From Macrolepiota albuminosa (taxonomy: Eukaryota > Basidiomycota > Agaricomycetes > Agaricales > Agaricaceae), in contig JAMWFC010000116.1 in the NCBI GenBank assembly GCA_027475525.1, forward strand, positions 1,301,826 to 1,365,825: 64,000 bases of DNA. The letters run 5' to 3'. The notes under the pieces were generated by a model. That model saw only the letters and a list, made by a program, of their open reading frames with translations. It ran no database searches and had not been told where the DNA came from. Position numbers and translations under genes: made by a program. How positions within the stretch are numbered: the stretch's first letter is position 1; the number at the start of each line of letters is the position of its first letter. Positions 36,109 through 47,420 of the stretch are shown one piece after another.

Positions 36109-37533
36109 TTAGCAGCCCATTTCAACACCATCGTAAGGCCCAATGTGGTCGAATATGTTTCCTTCGAAAATATTTCCAACGTCTCCGACGATACAATGCG
36201 TATCGATATTATCTTGACCTAGTTTTAATCGTTATCGGCAAATGCTACATCAGGCTTGTGTCAAGTATAGATTCACCTGGGCAAGCTAGCCAAGCACCCG
36301 AGTCCTGAATGTGGACTTCACCAGAAGGATGGCGGAAGCCCATTAATCGGCCTGTCACAATATGTTAAGCAAGGATGCAATCTCAGTAAGAGCAAGTAAC
36401 GAGCCTGGAACTATAGCAATGGGGTCTTCCCTGTACGAGTTACAGTTCGATAATGTCACAACACCGAACCTTCGTAAGGTGAAACCGAGAGTACTTTACC
36501 TGTTATTGATGTGCGTCAAGGTGACATTTGCATCGACGTAGTCTGCAAATTCCTTATTTCCAACCTTAAAAATAACAGAAACAGAAGAGTCCTTCGTAAA
36601 TCTTTCATAGGACGAGACAAGCAGAAGACATACTCTGGGTAACCCATAACCTATCGTCCTGAAGGTGACACCATCCAGGTGCAGAGGAAGATACACTCCA
36701 TCCAGTAATGCAATCGCAGCACCTTATACTTCTGAGTACACTGACAAGAAAGAAAGTCTGCATCAAGCGCCTCCTACCGAGAGAATGTCCAACGATAGTC
36801 ACATGGGTCGCCCCATGAGCAGATATTGCCTGTTTGACAGCAGCAAGGATGGTAGTGGCAGTTCTACGAGTAGAGAGTGTCAGTTGGGTAATCATAGGGA
36901 AAGTTGACTTCACTACTTGGAGTGTTCGCTTGCAAATCCCTCGTGAACCTCAACTAGTAAGGAAGTGAGGCCAGGGAAAAGAGTAGGGTCAAGTTTCGCG
37001 AAAGATGCATCAATGTCGGTGAGTTCTGATTCTCTGTCCAAACCAAGAACTCGAAATCAAAAATCACCGAAAGAAAGGCAAAGTTCAACTAACATTTTGA
37101 AGATGTCGGTACCCTGGTGACTGACAATAACAGTGCTCAGAGAGGGCGAATATCCAACGAACCCTGTGCACGCGAGTCTGTATGGCTGGAACTGGTCTTT
37201 CCATCTGTGTACTTACAATACTGAATGTCATCGCCATTACCGCCAGAAGCGACGGGGATGAAGTCAGGATTAGCCTTACAATTCGCTAGGATTTGACGAT
37301 TTAGTATGTTTATACCACTTAGTGAGACTTAGTCACTGACCACCGCAGGTCCAGGTCAAAGTCGTGCTCGGAGAACAATAGGCAGTACTCGCAAACCAGG
37401 TGTAGGGTTTGAAAGCCGCAATCTGAACAGAAGTGAACGGAGTGATGCTTTGACGCGGGGCCAGTGGTGCCGGTGAACCGTGACCAACTGAGAGGGCGCT
37501 GAAGAGGACTAAGGCAGTGAACGTAGCTCTCAT
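36109..37533 (-). CDS. Secreted lipase, class 3 (alpha/beta hydrolase)
   Basis: Hydrolyses ester bonds of acylglycerols or related esters outside the cell. Ten exons: 37,533-37,341; 37,285-37,217; 37,163-37,094; 37,033-36,917; 36,863-36,778; 36,722-36,634; 36,564-36,500; 36,430-36,405; 36,351-36,277; 36,218-36,109, totalling 900 nt (299 residues). A signal peptide (MRATFTALVLFSALSVGHGS) comes first. The oxyanion-side region SHQGTD, the nucleophile elbow VGHSLG, the catalytic-Asp region EDPIAIVPG and the likely catalytic His region FRHPSGEVHI follow, ending GPYDGVEMGC. Six or more Cys suggest disulphides as in fungal class-3 lipases. Intron 8 (36,404-36,352) must start GC rather than GT to keep the frame. 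The gene may be a feruloyl esterase-like relative; substrate cannot be told. Confidence 0.9.
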
Positions 37534-38502
37534 AACGCTTTCAAAAAGCAGACTTGCGGCTTTATTTTTCAGCTGCCTTCCAATTTATTCGTTTTGCTGC
37601 AGACGATGGCAGATATCGCCTGATCAGTTTCCGACTCTACAACGTGCCTGAAAGAAGAAAGATTCGTGGGGTAAACCAAATCATGCTTCTAAACAACAGC
37701 GCGGCTCGGCGTAAGGAAGCCACAACGGGAATATAATTTGAAAATAACAAGATGCCGTGAATCACAGCGTGAATTACTTTCCCGACAAAAATCGACGAAA
37801 AATATATCCGCTTTGATCAATGGGCCCTCGTGACTCAACGCTGGACCCGCTGAACCATATCATTTCTCGGATCTGGACATCAGATGATTGTCAAAACGCA
37901 TGGATCCACCGCACGGACCGATCGCAATGGCATTTTTCTTTCGCGTACATTCAACGATATTACTCGTGATCAAATATTTGTTGGAATTCATTCTCGGTTA
38001 TGTGATGCACTTGGTCACATAACGATGATTCAACAAATATTTGAATCATTCTCGGTTATGTGATCCACTTCTTCATGTGCAGGTCCCTCTTCACTTCTAG
38101 AAAGCCAAAAAGAATGCCCCTTGAAATCATTAAGCAGGCTCGTAGCAACCGGTAAATTGTCGAAGGAACCAATGACTGATCTCGGTGGCAAACTCACGAC
38201 AAAAATAACCCAATTGATTTTAACATTCATTTGATAATTTCAGTGGTACTTGCAATACAATTCAATAGAAATGAAAAAAAAATTAATGTTGATTGATTGT
38301 TCTAAACAATGTCTTTATGATATTTTGGGCCAGGATTGAAAGAGTATTTTAATGTCAGGAAGGGTATTTTCTGCAAAAAAAAGGAACAAAATTTTATTAG
38401 AATATTTCTGTCAAAACCAAAGAAAAAATATTGTAACCAAACTGTTTGTAATACTTAGTCTGATCTCTCAAACTCATTGGAGAGGACTATTTAGAACCTA
38501 AC
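37534..38502. other. AT-rich spacer upstream of the lipase gene
   Basis: No gene is seen. The left part is the lipase promoter. An imperfect palindrome lies at 37,971-38,043. A further partial copy of the arm sequence of the inverted-repeat element lies near 38,390-38,420. Confidence 0.5.
37971..38043. repeat. Imperfect palindrome (hairpin) of 73 bp
   Basis: CAAATATTTGTTG at the left pairs with CAACAAATATTTG at the right. The inner arms GTTATGTGA and TCACATAAC flank a short loop. A further direct copy of ATTCTCGGTTATGTGAT follows at 38,047-38,063. It may be a small foldback element. Confidence 0.6.
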
Positions 38503-39094
38503 ACTGGGTGCAGGGATTGATATTCTTTTGCAAAGCAATGTGCAATGTAAAAACACAGTAAAAATAATCCAATTCATTTCAGAGTTTTATTTGAATATTT
38601 TTGTCAGGGGACCAGTTTCTGGACCATGTCCAACCCTATTCCAAGCTTAGTCCAACTGTATATAAAAGCAGCCCATAGATAGAATATTCCCAGGCTGAAC
38701 AATAGCAGTGTTCTTCTGGCCTACACACTGAACCTACTGTAAGCTGTCTAGTGATGTCTAACTGCTTCATTAGCCTTGCCAGTCTCTTGCCAGACTCTTG
38801 CTTGCTTCTACACCTGCTTGACCCCCACTTGTCACCAGTGCTTCCTGGCTCTGTGGAAGGAATTCTACAGACATTAAGTGTTCTTTTTACAATTTCTGTT
38901 AAAATGATAGAAATATATTTTAACTAAACTTAAAAGAATAAGAGAACAAATTGCTACAGGAGGCTTGCTCTGGTCCTAGAATATTTTTTCTATAGTGTTG
39001 ACAAAAATATTCAAATAAAATTCTGAAATTAATTAAATTATTTATACCATGTTTTTACATTGTTTTGCCAAAGAAAATTATTCTCTGCATCCAA
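38503..39094. mobile_element. Inverted-repeat (foldback or MITE-like) element with about 100-bp arms
   Basis: The left arm (38,503-38,606) and right arm (38,999-39,094) are imperfect inverted copies; the inner end TTTGAATATTTTTGTCA pairs exactly with TGACAAAAATATTCAAA. The 390-bp centre holds a TATATAAAAG box at about 38,660 and no ORF. Two readings are possible: a nonautonomous TIR element, or a short LTR-like unit with TGTCA...TGACA ends inside an inverted duplication. No clear target duplication was found. Confidence 0.5.
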
Positions 39095-39259
39095 TATTAT
39101 TGGATATAAAAAGAGTTGTTGAGAAGGGACTTGCACTAGCCATTTGTATGTCACATTTATACATATAGCTTCAGGTTCAGGTGACTACTCAGCCACCACC
39201 ATAATTGGTGATGATCAGGAGGTACTATCAAACCTTAAATATTTTTTATAAATTACCAT
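39095..39259. other. Short AT-rich spacer
   Basis: 165 bp between the inverted-repeat element and the LTR block. Nothing recognised. Confidence 0.5.
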
Positions 39260-39768
39260 TGATAGGACCCCATACAGAATCAGCGCATCAATGGCAGGCT
39301 ATGGCAACATGGCACTGGCTTGGGATACCTTAGCATGCACTAATTAACCAATTTTGGCAATATTTGATGGCCACACATGGCAAGAAGCAGATCTGATCAA
39401 TGATAGCACCGACAGCAGACAGAATAACAACTGACAGATGGCATCAGTCACTGACAACAGCACTTAGCAAGAAGACTGATGATCTATCAAAAACTGACAG
39501 ACAGCTTGGTGTTTGACCTTGGTGTCTGACATCACTTGATGCCTCAATTTGGCGCTTGACATTGCTTAGTATATTGGACAGACAGAAGATTGATGGATTG
39601 ATGGTTTAGCGTCACGATCTGCCACCTGACATGACCAAGTGTCTTGAATGGACAGTAGGGATCTGAAACTGTTGGAGCCACCCCTATAAAATTTTCTAGT
39701 TTGCTGTGCTTTGGCGTTATTAGTCACTTGGCGATGGTGAACTCCTTGGAGTATAAAAGTACTTACCA

Positions 39769-40754
39769 ATGATGAGCCTGCATCGTGGCTGGCTACAGAT
39801 AGCACCAATACCCGCACCTCACATTGGCCCACTAGTACCATCAGAAGTGCCACGTTCTAGCGCTTCCAGCGCTATTTTGCTTATATTTTTACACTAATAA
39901 CTCACAGCTACAGACTCCAATTACTCTCAGACCACTTTTTATGGCACCACTTATTTTCTGCACCACTATTAACACCTCGCCGCATCTTGCCACTTGCACT
40001 CCAAGGCTATACATTTACACAGACACTTGGCATCAGTCAATCCGGAATAATGCTCTTAGCCAGTGGCAGCGCTTACAAGGGGAAATGATGAAGTATTTCC
40101 GTGACAGCATCATTATGGACTTTTTTACTATACAATTCAATTCACCGCATTTACTTACATTTTTATCAGTTCACCATCCTCTAGTGGCGTTTAACCTCTT
40201 AGCATCGGCTAACTTTCTTTACTATAAATACCTACTTTTTGTTAGTAGTAAAAAAAATCAATTTGGCAGTAGAAATCATATCCCAACATTTTGGTCACCA
40301 TACGCAACAGACTACCTCTTGTTGACCGTGTCAAGCAAGGGGACTCTGCTCTAGTTTTCTATCTCTCTCTCTCTCTAGCACCTTGCAACTACGGCTTGGC
40401 TTTTGTGCTTAGATCTGCTAAGCAATCTCATCTTTTTATTATCACATTCTAGGTGCTAACACTTAGCACCTTCTTTAGCGACTTTCCCGCACCTCTTAGC
40501 ACCTTCCTTAGTGACTTTCCCATGCTCTTAGCACTCCCCCTTAGTGACTTTTAGCGTCCTGTAGCCACCTTTTAGAGCTATACGCAAGTGCCTCCAATCA
40601 CCCACTTTCCTTGCCACCAACCTCTTGCCTACTGTGTGTTCTCTGGGACCTGTCTGGGACTCTCACACACACTTAGCATGCCCAAAGCTATATTGGCTAA
40701 GTAGCTGTACTAGTGATAGTCCATGCAGCACCCAGCTCAATTTGGGTGTCATCA
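39769..40754 (+). repeat. Solo LTR of family D inside LTR A2
   Basis: A 986-bp insertion starting TGATGAGCC and ending GGTGTCATCA that is absent from the other A-family LTRs at this point. Flanks are CCAA and CCGA, a 4-bp duplication with one G-to-A change. Its ends resemble those of family A and F LTRs. A short CT microsatellite lies near 40,366. The 137-codon ORF inside it has no recognisable domain. Confidence 0.78.
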
Positions 40755-40948
40755 CCGACTTGTACATACCAATCAGAACAGAGTTTCCTGCCCCACTTAC
40801 TCCAGTCTCCCTTATGGTCTAAATCTCATTTACGGTCAGCAACATCGAAGTCATTGGCAGTTGCAGACTATTGCTAGCCCACAACATACTCACGCCTTGC
40901 AGCTACGACAAGCATTGACAACACTTAGACTTCGCTAAGCTTACCGTG

Positions 40949-41738
40949 TGTCACGACCCCTCTCCTCCGGGCCCACCCCGGGACACCCCCGGGACACCAT
41001 CCGGGACCCTCTCTCGCTTACCGTGTGTCACGACCCCTCTCCTCCGGGCCCACCCCGGGACACCCCCGGGACACCATCCGGGACCCTCTCTCTGACCCCA
41101 CAGGACACGCCCCGCCATCACGACTGCCGCCGCCATCACCGCCATCAGCCACCTCTGGCCCCAATCAACGATCGGATCACGCGACTCGTTCCCGGCCATC
41201 ACGCATCACGCATCACGGCTCCACCCGCGCACCCCACACGCGCGATCCCGGTATGCAGCCCCTGCCGCTACTCAATGACCCCCGGGACCCATCCCAGACA
41301 TCCTGGAACCCTGAGACCCGGTCCCGTAGTACTTATAGCGTAGTTCCCTGTTGTATTCGCTAGTCTTGATATTACATTGCTTTACTTGGATTGTTGCGTG
41401 CCCCCTGCTTGACTGGTACGCATTGACTGGCACGCTTTTGACTGGCACGCTTGAATACTCGCGTGCTCTAAGATTGGTACGCACTTTGTGACTTTAATTT
41501 GCTAACTTGGTCTTGTCTTAGAACCTCCGGTTCACGACTCGACCCCCACCCAAACTCCCCAGCTACTTACCATCCAAAACCCCCGGACCAAATCCCCTTC
41601 CCCGGGATTCCCCTGTCCATGTCTTGAACCCCAGAGTCCTAGCCCCGGAGTTCCAGACACCCGAGTATCCGTAGGTCAAGTCCGCATTGTAAGGGCGATC
41701 GCTTTCCCGGAAGGCCCCCGACTCAGCGGAACCTGACA
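40949..41738 (+). repeat. Solo LTR of family C inside LTR A2
   Basis: It starts TGTCACGACC and ends AACCTGACA, with CCGTG at both flanks (40,944-40,948 and 41,739-41,743), a perfect 5-bp duplication. A 77-bp duplication starts at 40,939. Orientation is opposite to the copy at 26,639-27,453. Confidence 0.92.
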
Positions 41739-42133
41739 CCGTGTTCTTGCCACTTACATTGCCGTGTTCACTTACCACTTCTTCTATAGGTGCTTTTACC
41801 TTAGCGCTTGACACTTGCCAACCCCTTTCCGACTTTGCCTTATTTTTATAGGCACATTCTCTGGGACTTGCCCAGGACTCCCCTCATCACTTTTAGCATG
41901 CCCAATGCAAGTTTTTGGCATGGTAACACTATTACTACATTTGTTACTGACCAAACTTTGGGCGTCATCACTGTACAGCAAACAAATGCTACTCTCAGTC
42001 AACAACATATATTGGAGTGACTAAGGGTAAGCAACTTTTACCTACATATTACTTACCAAGCTAATTTACCTGTAGTATTCTGTAAATCTTAACAGGTAAT
42101 ACTATATGCAGTTGACAACATATATAGACTCAG

Positions 42134-42850
42134 GTGCAGACTACTCAAGCTTCCCTCACCCTCTACACCACCAAACTTGCTGGATTACATCAGGCCACAG
42201 ACACCATCTCCCATGTCCTTCAGGCCCTCTTAGAGTGCCTCCCTCTCACTCCTACCCCACTTAAGGTGCCTCCAGTTAGGGCTGACACACCTCCAGTCCC
42301 TCGCTTTGGGGCCTCCCCCCCAGTTCATGCCAATATTCCTTGCCCAGCACTCCCAGACACATTCAATGGTGACCAATCCATGAGCAAGCGCTTCCTGCAG
42401 TCATATGTCACCTATATTCAGCTCAGTGGTGAGGCTTTCCCCTCTCATACTCCCAAGATTGCCTGGGTTCTTTCCTACATGAAGTCTGGGCGAGCTTCAA
42501 CCTACATGCTACAAGTTTTTTGACCCCCTAGAAATGTGGAGAGTTTCAGAAGTTGGGATTAGTTTGAGAAGGAGTTTCAGACAGAGTTCTTTCCCTTGGA
42601 CCCTGCTAAGGTAGCAGCCCTCACTCTCCAAGATCCTCATCAATATGGACAGAAGAAGCAGACCTTAGATAAGTATATCGATTTCTTCAGAGCTTTTGCT
42701 GAACAAGCCTGCTATCCAGATGGTATTCAGCTCTGTCTCACCTTCCGAGATGGCCTCCTTCACTCTCTTATAGACCGGATCAACAGCATGGCTGAGGGAC
42801 GACCTGACTCTGTCTCACCTTCCGAGATGGCCTCCTTCACTCTCTTATAG
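42134..42850 (+). pseudogene. Element E gag
   Basis: A Pro-rich lead is followed by ALPDTFNGDQSMSKRFLQSY, AWVLSYMKSGRAS and FFPLDPAKVAALTLQDPHQY, the arrangement of the retrotransposon gag domain. Stops at 42,521 (TGA) and about 42,557 (TAG) and a 77-bp duplication near 42,750 break it. The decayed zinc knuckle lies near 43,100-43,180 in another frame (PMDVDAS followed by Cys/His-rich sequence). Confidence 0.8.
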
Positions 42851-43387
42851 ACCGGATCAACAGCATGGCTGAGGGACGACCTGACACACAAGCATTGAGT
42901 CCTGGTATCAGGTAGCATGTGATTAGTGGCAGCTTATAGAGTTACAATATGAGCTCCATCATGGAACTGCCTCTTGCTCCACTTCACAGGTGTCTTTTTG
43001 CTCATCATCCTATCCAGCCTTCCCTTCCACCTTGCACTCCACCCTCAGCTCAGATACATGCAGCACATCCCCTTCCTCTTGGAGTACCTATGGATGTTGA
43101 TGCCTCTTGTCAACGTTCTTCTTTTCCTCTCCTCTGCTGTCACTGGAAAAGCCCAGTCACTTTGCTCAATATTGCCCCCAGGGGTTGAAGATGCACTATC
43201 TCTCAGCCTTAAAGCAGGAAGAGCTCCTCTAGCTTCTTGCTGTCTGAGACATTTAAGGAAACCCCTCTCCAGATATACAGACTGAAACAGAACCTTTGGA
43301 GGAGTCCTTGGGTCCTGTGGAGGCTGTAGCAGAACCATTAAAGCAGTTCTTTAGTCCTGCAGGGGAGGGTTTTCAATAGAGCAATGG

Positions 43388-43912
43388 ATGAGTTGTACAC
43401 CTCCACTACCTGGTGCTAATCGGTTCACATGTCTATTAGTAGAATCTTCTAATATATTGCTTCCTGTTCATGATTCTCTGACTGAAACTGTAAGCATCCC
43501 CTCCGATGTACAAAATACTTCCTTAGTCAAAGCCTTAGCCAAGACCTCTTCTTCTCCTCCTTCTGTCCAGCGCCCATGTGTCCCAGCTTGGGAACAACAT
43601 CTCCCTCATCACTATGTTGTTGCCTCCACTCCTTCTTCCAATTCTCTGCATCTAAATATGGAGATTGAGACAACTGACACTCAGCAGACTCAAAGCATTG
43701 TTGCTCTCTTGGACAGTGGCGCTACTGGATTCTTCCTGGACATCAACTATGTGGAACAACACCAACTCACTACCCGGCCTCTCTCACACTCTATTCCAGT
43801 CTACAACATTGATGGTACACTCAATGAAGCTGGATCCATTTGCTCAGTGGTGGATTTAGTCCTTTGTTATCAGACTTATTCTGAGCGTGCTGTTTTGTGG
43901 TCACCAGCCTAG
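43388..43912 (+). pseudogene. Element E aspartic protease
   Basis: The 174-codon frame contains the active site ALLDSGATGFFLD and the NYVEQHQLTTRPL segment that follows it in gypsy proteases. The frame ends early, and a LDF/LG motif region continues in another frame after 43,912. Confidence 0.8.
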
Positions 43913-44399
43913 GAAAGCAGAACATGATACTTGAGTTCTTCTGGCTGCATGATCACAATCCTAAGATTGACTGGGCCAAGGATAAGATGAGTATGAGCCA
44001 CTGTCCTTGACGGTGTTCCACATGTGCCAAAGAAGTTAGAGAGGAGTGTAGAGAGTCAGTCTGTGCACATGCTGCTATCTGGGCTTGCCAAGTTGGACAC
44101 CTCCCCTTTGCAGACCTCAACCTACTGGATCCTCCTCCTTGGTGTTTCCTTATAGAGAGGCCCTCTATGAGGATGCTCAAAATATAGTAAGTGAAGCCCA
44201 GATGGAAGATAGATGTGAAGGTGAATTTGGGTGTGCTCCTGATCCAGAGTCTCCAGATGAGGTTATTGAGACAGGTGATAGAATTTATGCAACTATATTA
44301 CAACTCCCACCAACTGTAGCAGAGATCAGAGCTAGCCAAACTACTTTCCAGCAGCTAGCTCAGGCATTTGCTGCTAACTCTGCTCCTAAGTTGTTCTGA

Positions 44400-45720
44400 G
44401 ATGCAGTTTCTCATCACCTGCAGGACTTTGAGGATGTTTTCTCCAAGGCATCATTTGACTCTCTGCCAGAGCATAAGCAGTGGGACCATGCTATTGAGCT
44501 CATGCCCAATGCTGAGCCCTCTAACTGCAAGGTCTATCCTCTCTCTTCTAGAGAATAGGATAAGCTTGATGCCTTCTTGCAGGAGAATCTAGACTCTGGT
44601 CACATCCATCCCTCAAAGTCTCCAATGGCCTCTCCAGTCTTCTTCATTAAGAAGAAGGATGGATCTCTACATCTGGTTCAGGACCACTGAATCTTGAATG
44701 CGATGACTGTAAAGAATTGCTACCCCTTACCACTCATTTCAGAGCTTGTCAACAACCTCTGAGATGTATGCTACTTCACCAAGTTAGATGTCTGCTGAGG
44801 CTACAACAATGTGCACATCAAAGAAGGTGATGAGTGGAAGGCAGCATTCCAAACAAATTGCAGACTCTTTGAACCTCTGGTGATGTTCTTTGGCCTTACT
44901 AATAGCCCAGCCACTTTCCAGACCATGATGAACAACATCTTCTGAGACCTCATAGTGAAAGGTGTTGTGTGTGTATATTTTGATGATATCTTCATCTATA
45001 CCAAGACTCTGGAGGAGCATTGTCAGATTACACACATTGTGCTGGAACATCTTCACCAACACCAGCTCTATCTCAAGCCAGAGAAGTGTGAATTTGAGCA
45101 GACTAAGGTCAAATACCTTGGACTGATTATCTCTCATAGAATGGCTGAGATAGACCCAGTCAAGGTGGCTGGTGTGGCAGAGTGGCCAGAGCCTAAGAAC
45201 AAGAAGGAGGTTCAGGCCTTCCTGGGCTTCACAAACTTCTACTGGAGGTTCATTCAGGATTTCTCACACCATGCCTGGCCTCTTTTCAATCTCACCACTA
45301 AAGACACTCCTTGGCACTGGGATGTAGCACAGCAGACAGCCTTTGATGCCCTCAAACAGGCAGTCACTTCAAAGCCTGTCCTTATATTCCCAGATGATGA
45401 CTCTCCCTTCCGTGTCGAAGCTGATAGCTCAGATTTTGCTACTGGGGCCGTTCTCTCTCAACAGTCAAGGGAGGATGGTAAGTGGCATCCTGTGGCTTTC
45501 TACTCCAAGAGTCTCAATGCCATGGAGCAAAATTATGAGATCCATGACAAGGAGATGCTGGCTATTATTTGGTTATTTGAGGAGTGGTGACATTTCCTTG
45601 AGGGTGCCAGGCATAAATTTGAGGTGTGGACTGGTCACAAGAACTTAGAGTACTTTTGGACAGCTAAGAAACTTACTGCTGACAAGCTTGATGGTCCTTG
45701 TATCTGGCCAACTTTGATTT
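44400..45720 (+). pseudogene. Element E reverse transcriptase and RNase H
   Basis: FEDVFSKASFDSLPEHKQWD leads into RT with [27 protein letters not shown] and the active site VYFDDIFIY. AFLGFTNFYWRFIQDFS marks the RNase H boundary. RNase H shows FRVEADSSDFATGAVLSQ, YEIHDKEMLAIIW. In-frame stops at 44,556 (TAG), 44,688, 44,760, 44,796, 44,943 and 45,588 (all TGA) fall where Gln, Arg or Trp codons are expected from the family. No integrase remains. Confidence 0.85.
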
Positions 45721-45955
45721 CTCCCTACATCACATTCTAAATGAGCAGACCATGGTTTAGAAGCTAGAAACAATGACAATATTGTACTCCTGAAGCCTGA
45801 ACTGTTTGCAATCCATGCTATAGAGAGTGTGGCCAGCCAGGAAGAAGAAGTGAGCATCTTTCAAGACATCTGCCAGTTTCGTTTGCAATCCATGCTATAG
45901 AGAGTGTGGCCAGCCAGGAAGAAGAAGTGAGCATCTTTCAAGACATCTGCCAGTT

Positions 45956-47383
45956 TCGTATTGTATGAGGTTTCAATTTTGGAGTTGCACATAAGCACTA
46001 GCGCTCCTCTTGGGAAGTTGTAATCTTTGATAGTAGCGCTATGCTTGGTTTCAAAGTGTAGGGCTGCTTGGTGACGGGCGCTAAAGACTACCTCGTGAAG
46101 TCGCTCTAAATCTTCTTTCCTTTGTTGTAGATCAATGGCTTGTCTGGCGATCAGATCGGTAGTTGCTAAGATGCTGTTAGGTGCTGGCTGCAAATAAGTT
46201 GCTTCTATAATGTCAGCAGGAAGTAAAGGATGGGTGCCAGTAGCAAGATGCTGTTAGGTGCTGGCTGCAAATAAGTTGCTTCTATAATGTCAGCAGGAAG
46301 TAAAGGATGGGTGCCAGTAGCTGCGTAATAGGGAGAACAACCCATACGCTTACGAATGGTAACTCTTTCCGACCAAAATACTGAATATGTCGCTTCGCTC
46401 CAATGAGACTCATCGCCATCAACTGCCTTGAAAAGCGCTTGCCAAATGTCAAAGTGTGGTCTCTCTACCAAACCATTGGCGTGCTTGTTGTAGCCAGATA
46501 CTTGAATATGATGGATATTGTATTTCTTGGCGAGATATGTTAGCGCTTTGATAATTGGCGCACCATTATCCATAACAATTTCCCTTAGCGCTCCCCAACG
46601 GCAAATGACGTCCTCAAATAGCCACTTGGCGACCGCCTCCATATTTTCTCTCTGAAGCATTCAAAACTCAGGCCAGTGGATTAGCAAGCAACAACCTTGA
46701 ATGATATACTTGTAGCAACCAAATTTGGGCATATGCATGGTGTCAACGTAAATTTTGCTGAAGAGGGGAGCTGGCGTTGCAACAGTTGGCAGGATGAGCA
46801 CTTGGCATGTTTGTTGAATTTGGCAGAGGTGGCAAGTCCTAATGTACCAGGCGATATTGGCACTAGCGTGTGGCCACCAGAATCATTCTAACAGAGAAGC
46901 TTGGATAGCGTACAGACCTCTATGTCCTAGCTCGTCATGCATGGCACGCAGGACTCATAAGCAACTTTCTGGCTTGATGATCAGCTTGTGAGCACCATCT
47001 CGATTCCATCGCCAAAGTCGGTTGTTGGTAAAGAAGAAACGGGTAGCGTATTGGATAAAGGTTGCGAATTGTTTGTCGGTAAGGCCTGCGGGTTGCTTAA
47101 GGTCTTGTATCCATTGTTCAACTATTAACAAGCAACTGTCTTCCACCTTTGCCTTGGCAGATCGGGGAACGGCATCGTAGGTCAGGTTTCTGCTGTCTTC
47201 TCTTAGCAGATGAGGTTCTTGTACGACCTTTACTGGAGGCAAGTCTTGTCCAAGGATGCTTGCCGTGTAGAATGTGAGGGGTGCGCTAAAGATCTCAGGG
47301 CGGTAAGGGACAATGGGATGTAAAAGAATACTGGTAGGCTGTTGCTGTCGTAATAAGGGGATTGGCTGTTGAATAAGGTGCAC
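45956..47383 (-). pseudogene. Element A' integrase
   Basis: The minus strand reads MHDELGHRG..., CHLC, MLQRENMEAVAKWLFEDVIC, VMDNGAPIIKAL and YNKHANGLVERPHFDIWQAL, matching the element A integrase. The 77-bp duplication at about 46,230 breaks the frame. The last residues are replaced at 45,955 by element E sequence. Confidence 0.82.
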
Positions 47384-47420
47384 AAAACTATGTAATCAGT
47401 CGATCCAGTCCTCGAAATCG

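Larger units (their letters stand above)
39260..41970 (+). repeat. Solo LTR of family A (diverged, A2) carrying two nested solo LTRs
   Basis: It starts TGATAGGACCCC and ends GGCGTCATCA like the LTRs of element A but with many substitutions, mostly C-to-T or G-to-A in appearance. It is interrupted by LTR D (39,769-40,754) and LTR C (40,949-41,738). Flanks CCAT and CTGT do not match, so the target duplication has decayed or a rearrangement took place. Confidence 0.85.
41971..45955 (+). mobile_element. Degenerate Ty3/gypsy element 'E', both ends missing
   Basis: Gag, protease, RT and RNase H are recognisable in order on the plus strand, but no flanking LTR of its own is visible. It is a different family from A and B, closer to the common basidiomycete gypsy type with a retrotransposon gag domain. 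It is riddled with TGA and TAG stops. The right end breaks at about 45,955 against the truncated end of element A', next to a 77-bp duplication. Confidence 0.85.

Noticed and set aside
40946..41363. 131- and 112-codon Pro-rich ORFs
   Set aside because: They lie in the GC-rich half of LTR C and in its 77-bp duplication; shadows of repeat composition.
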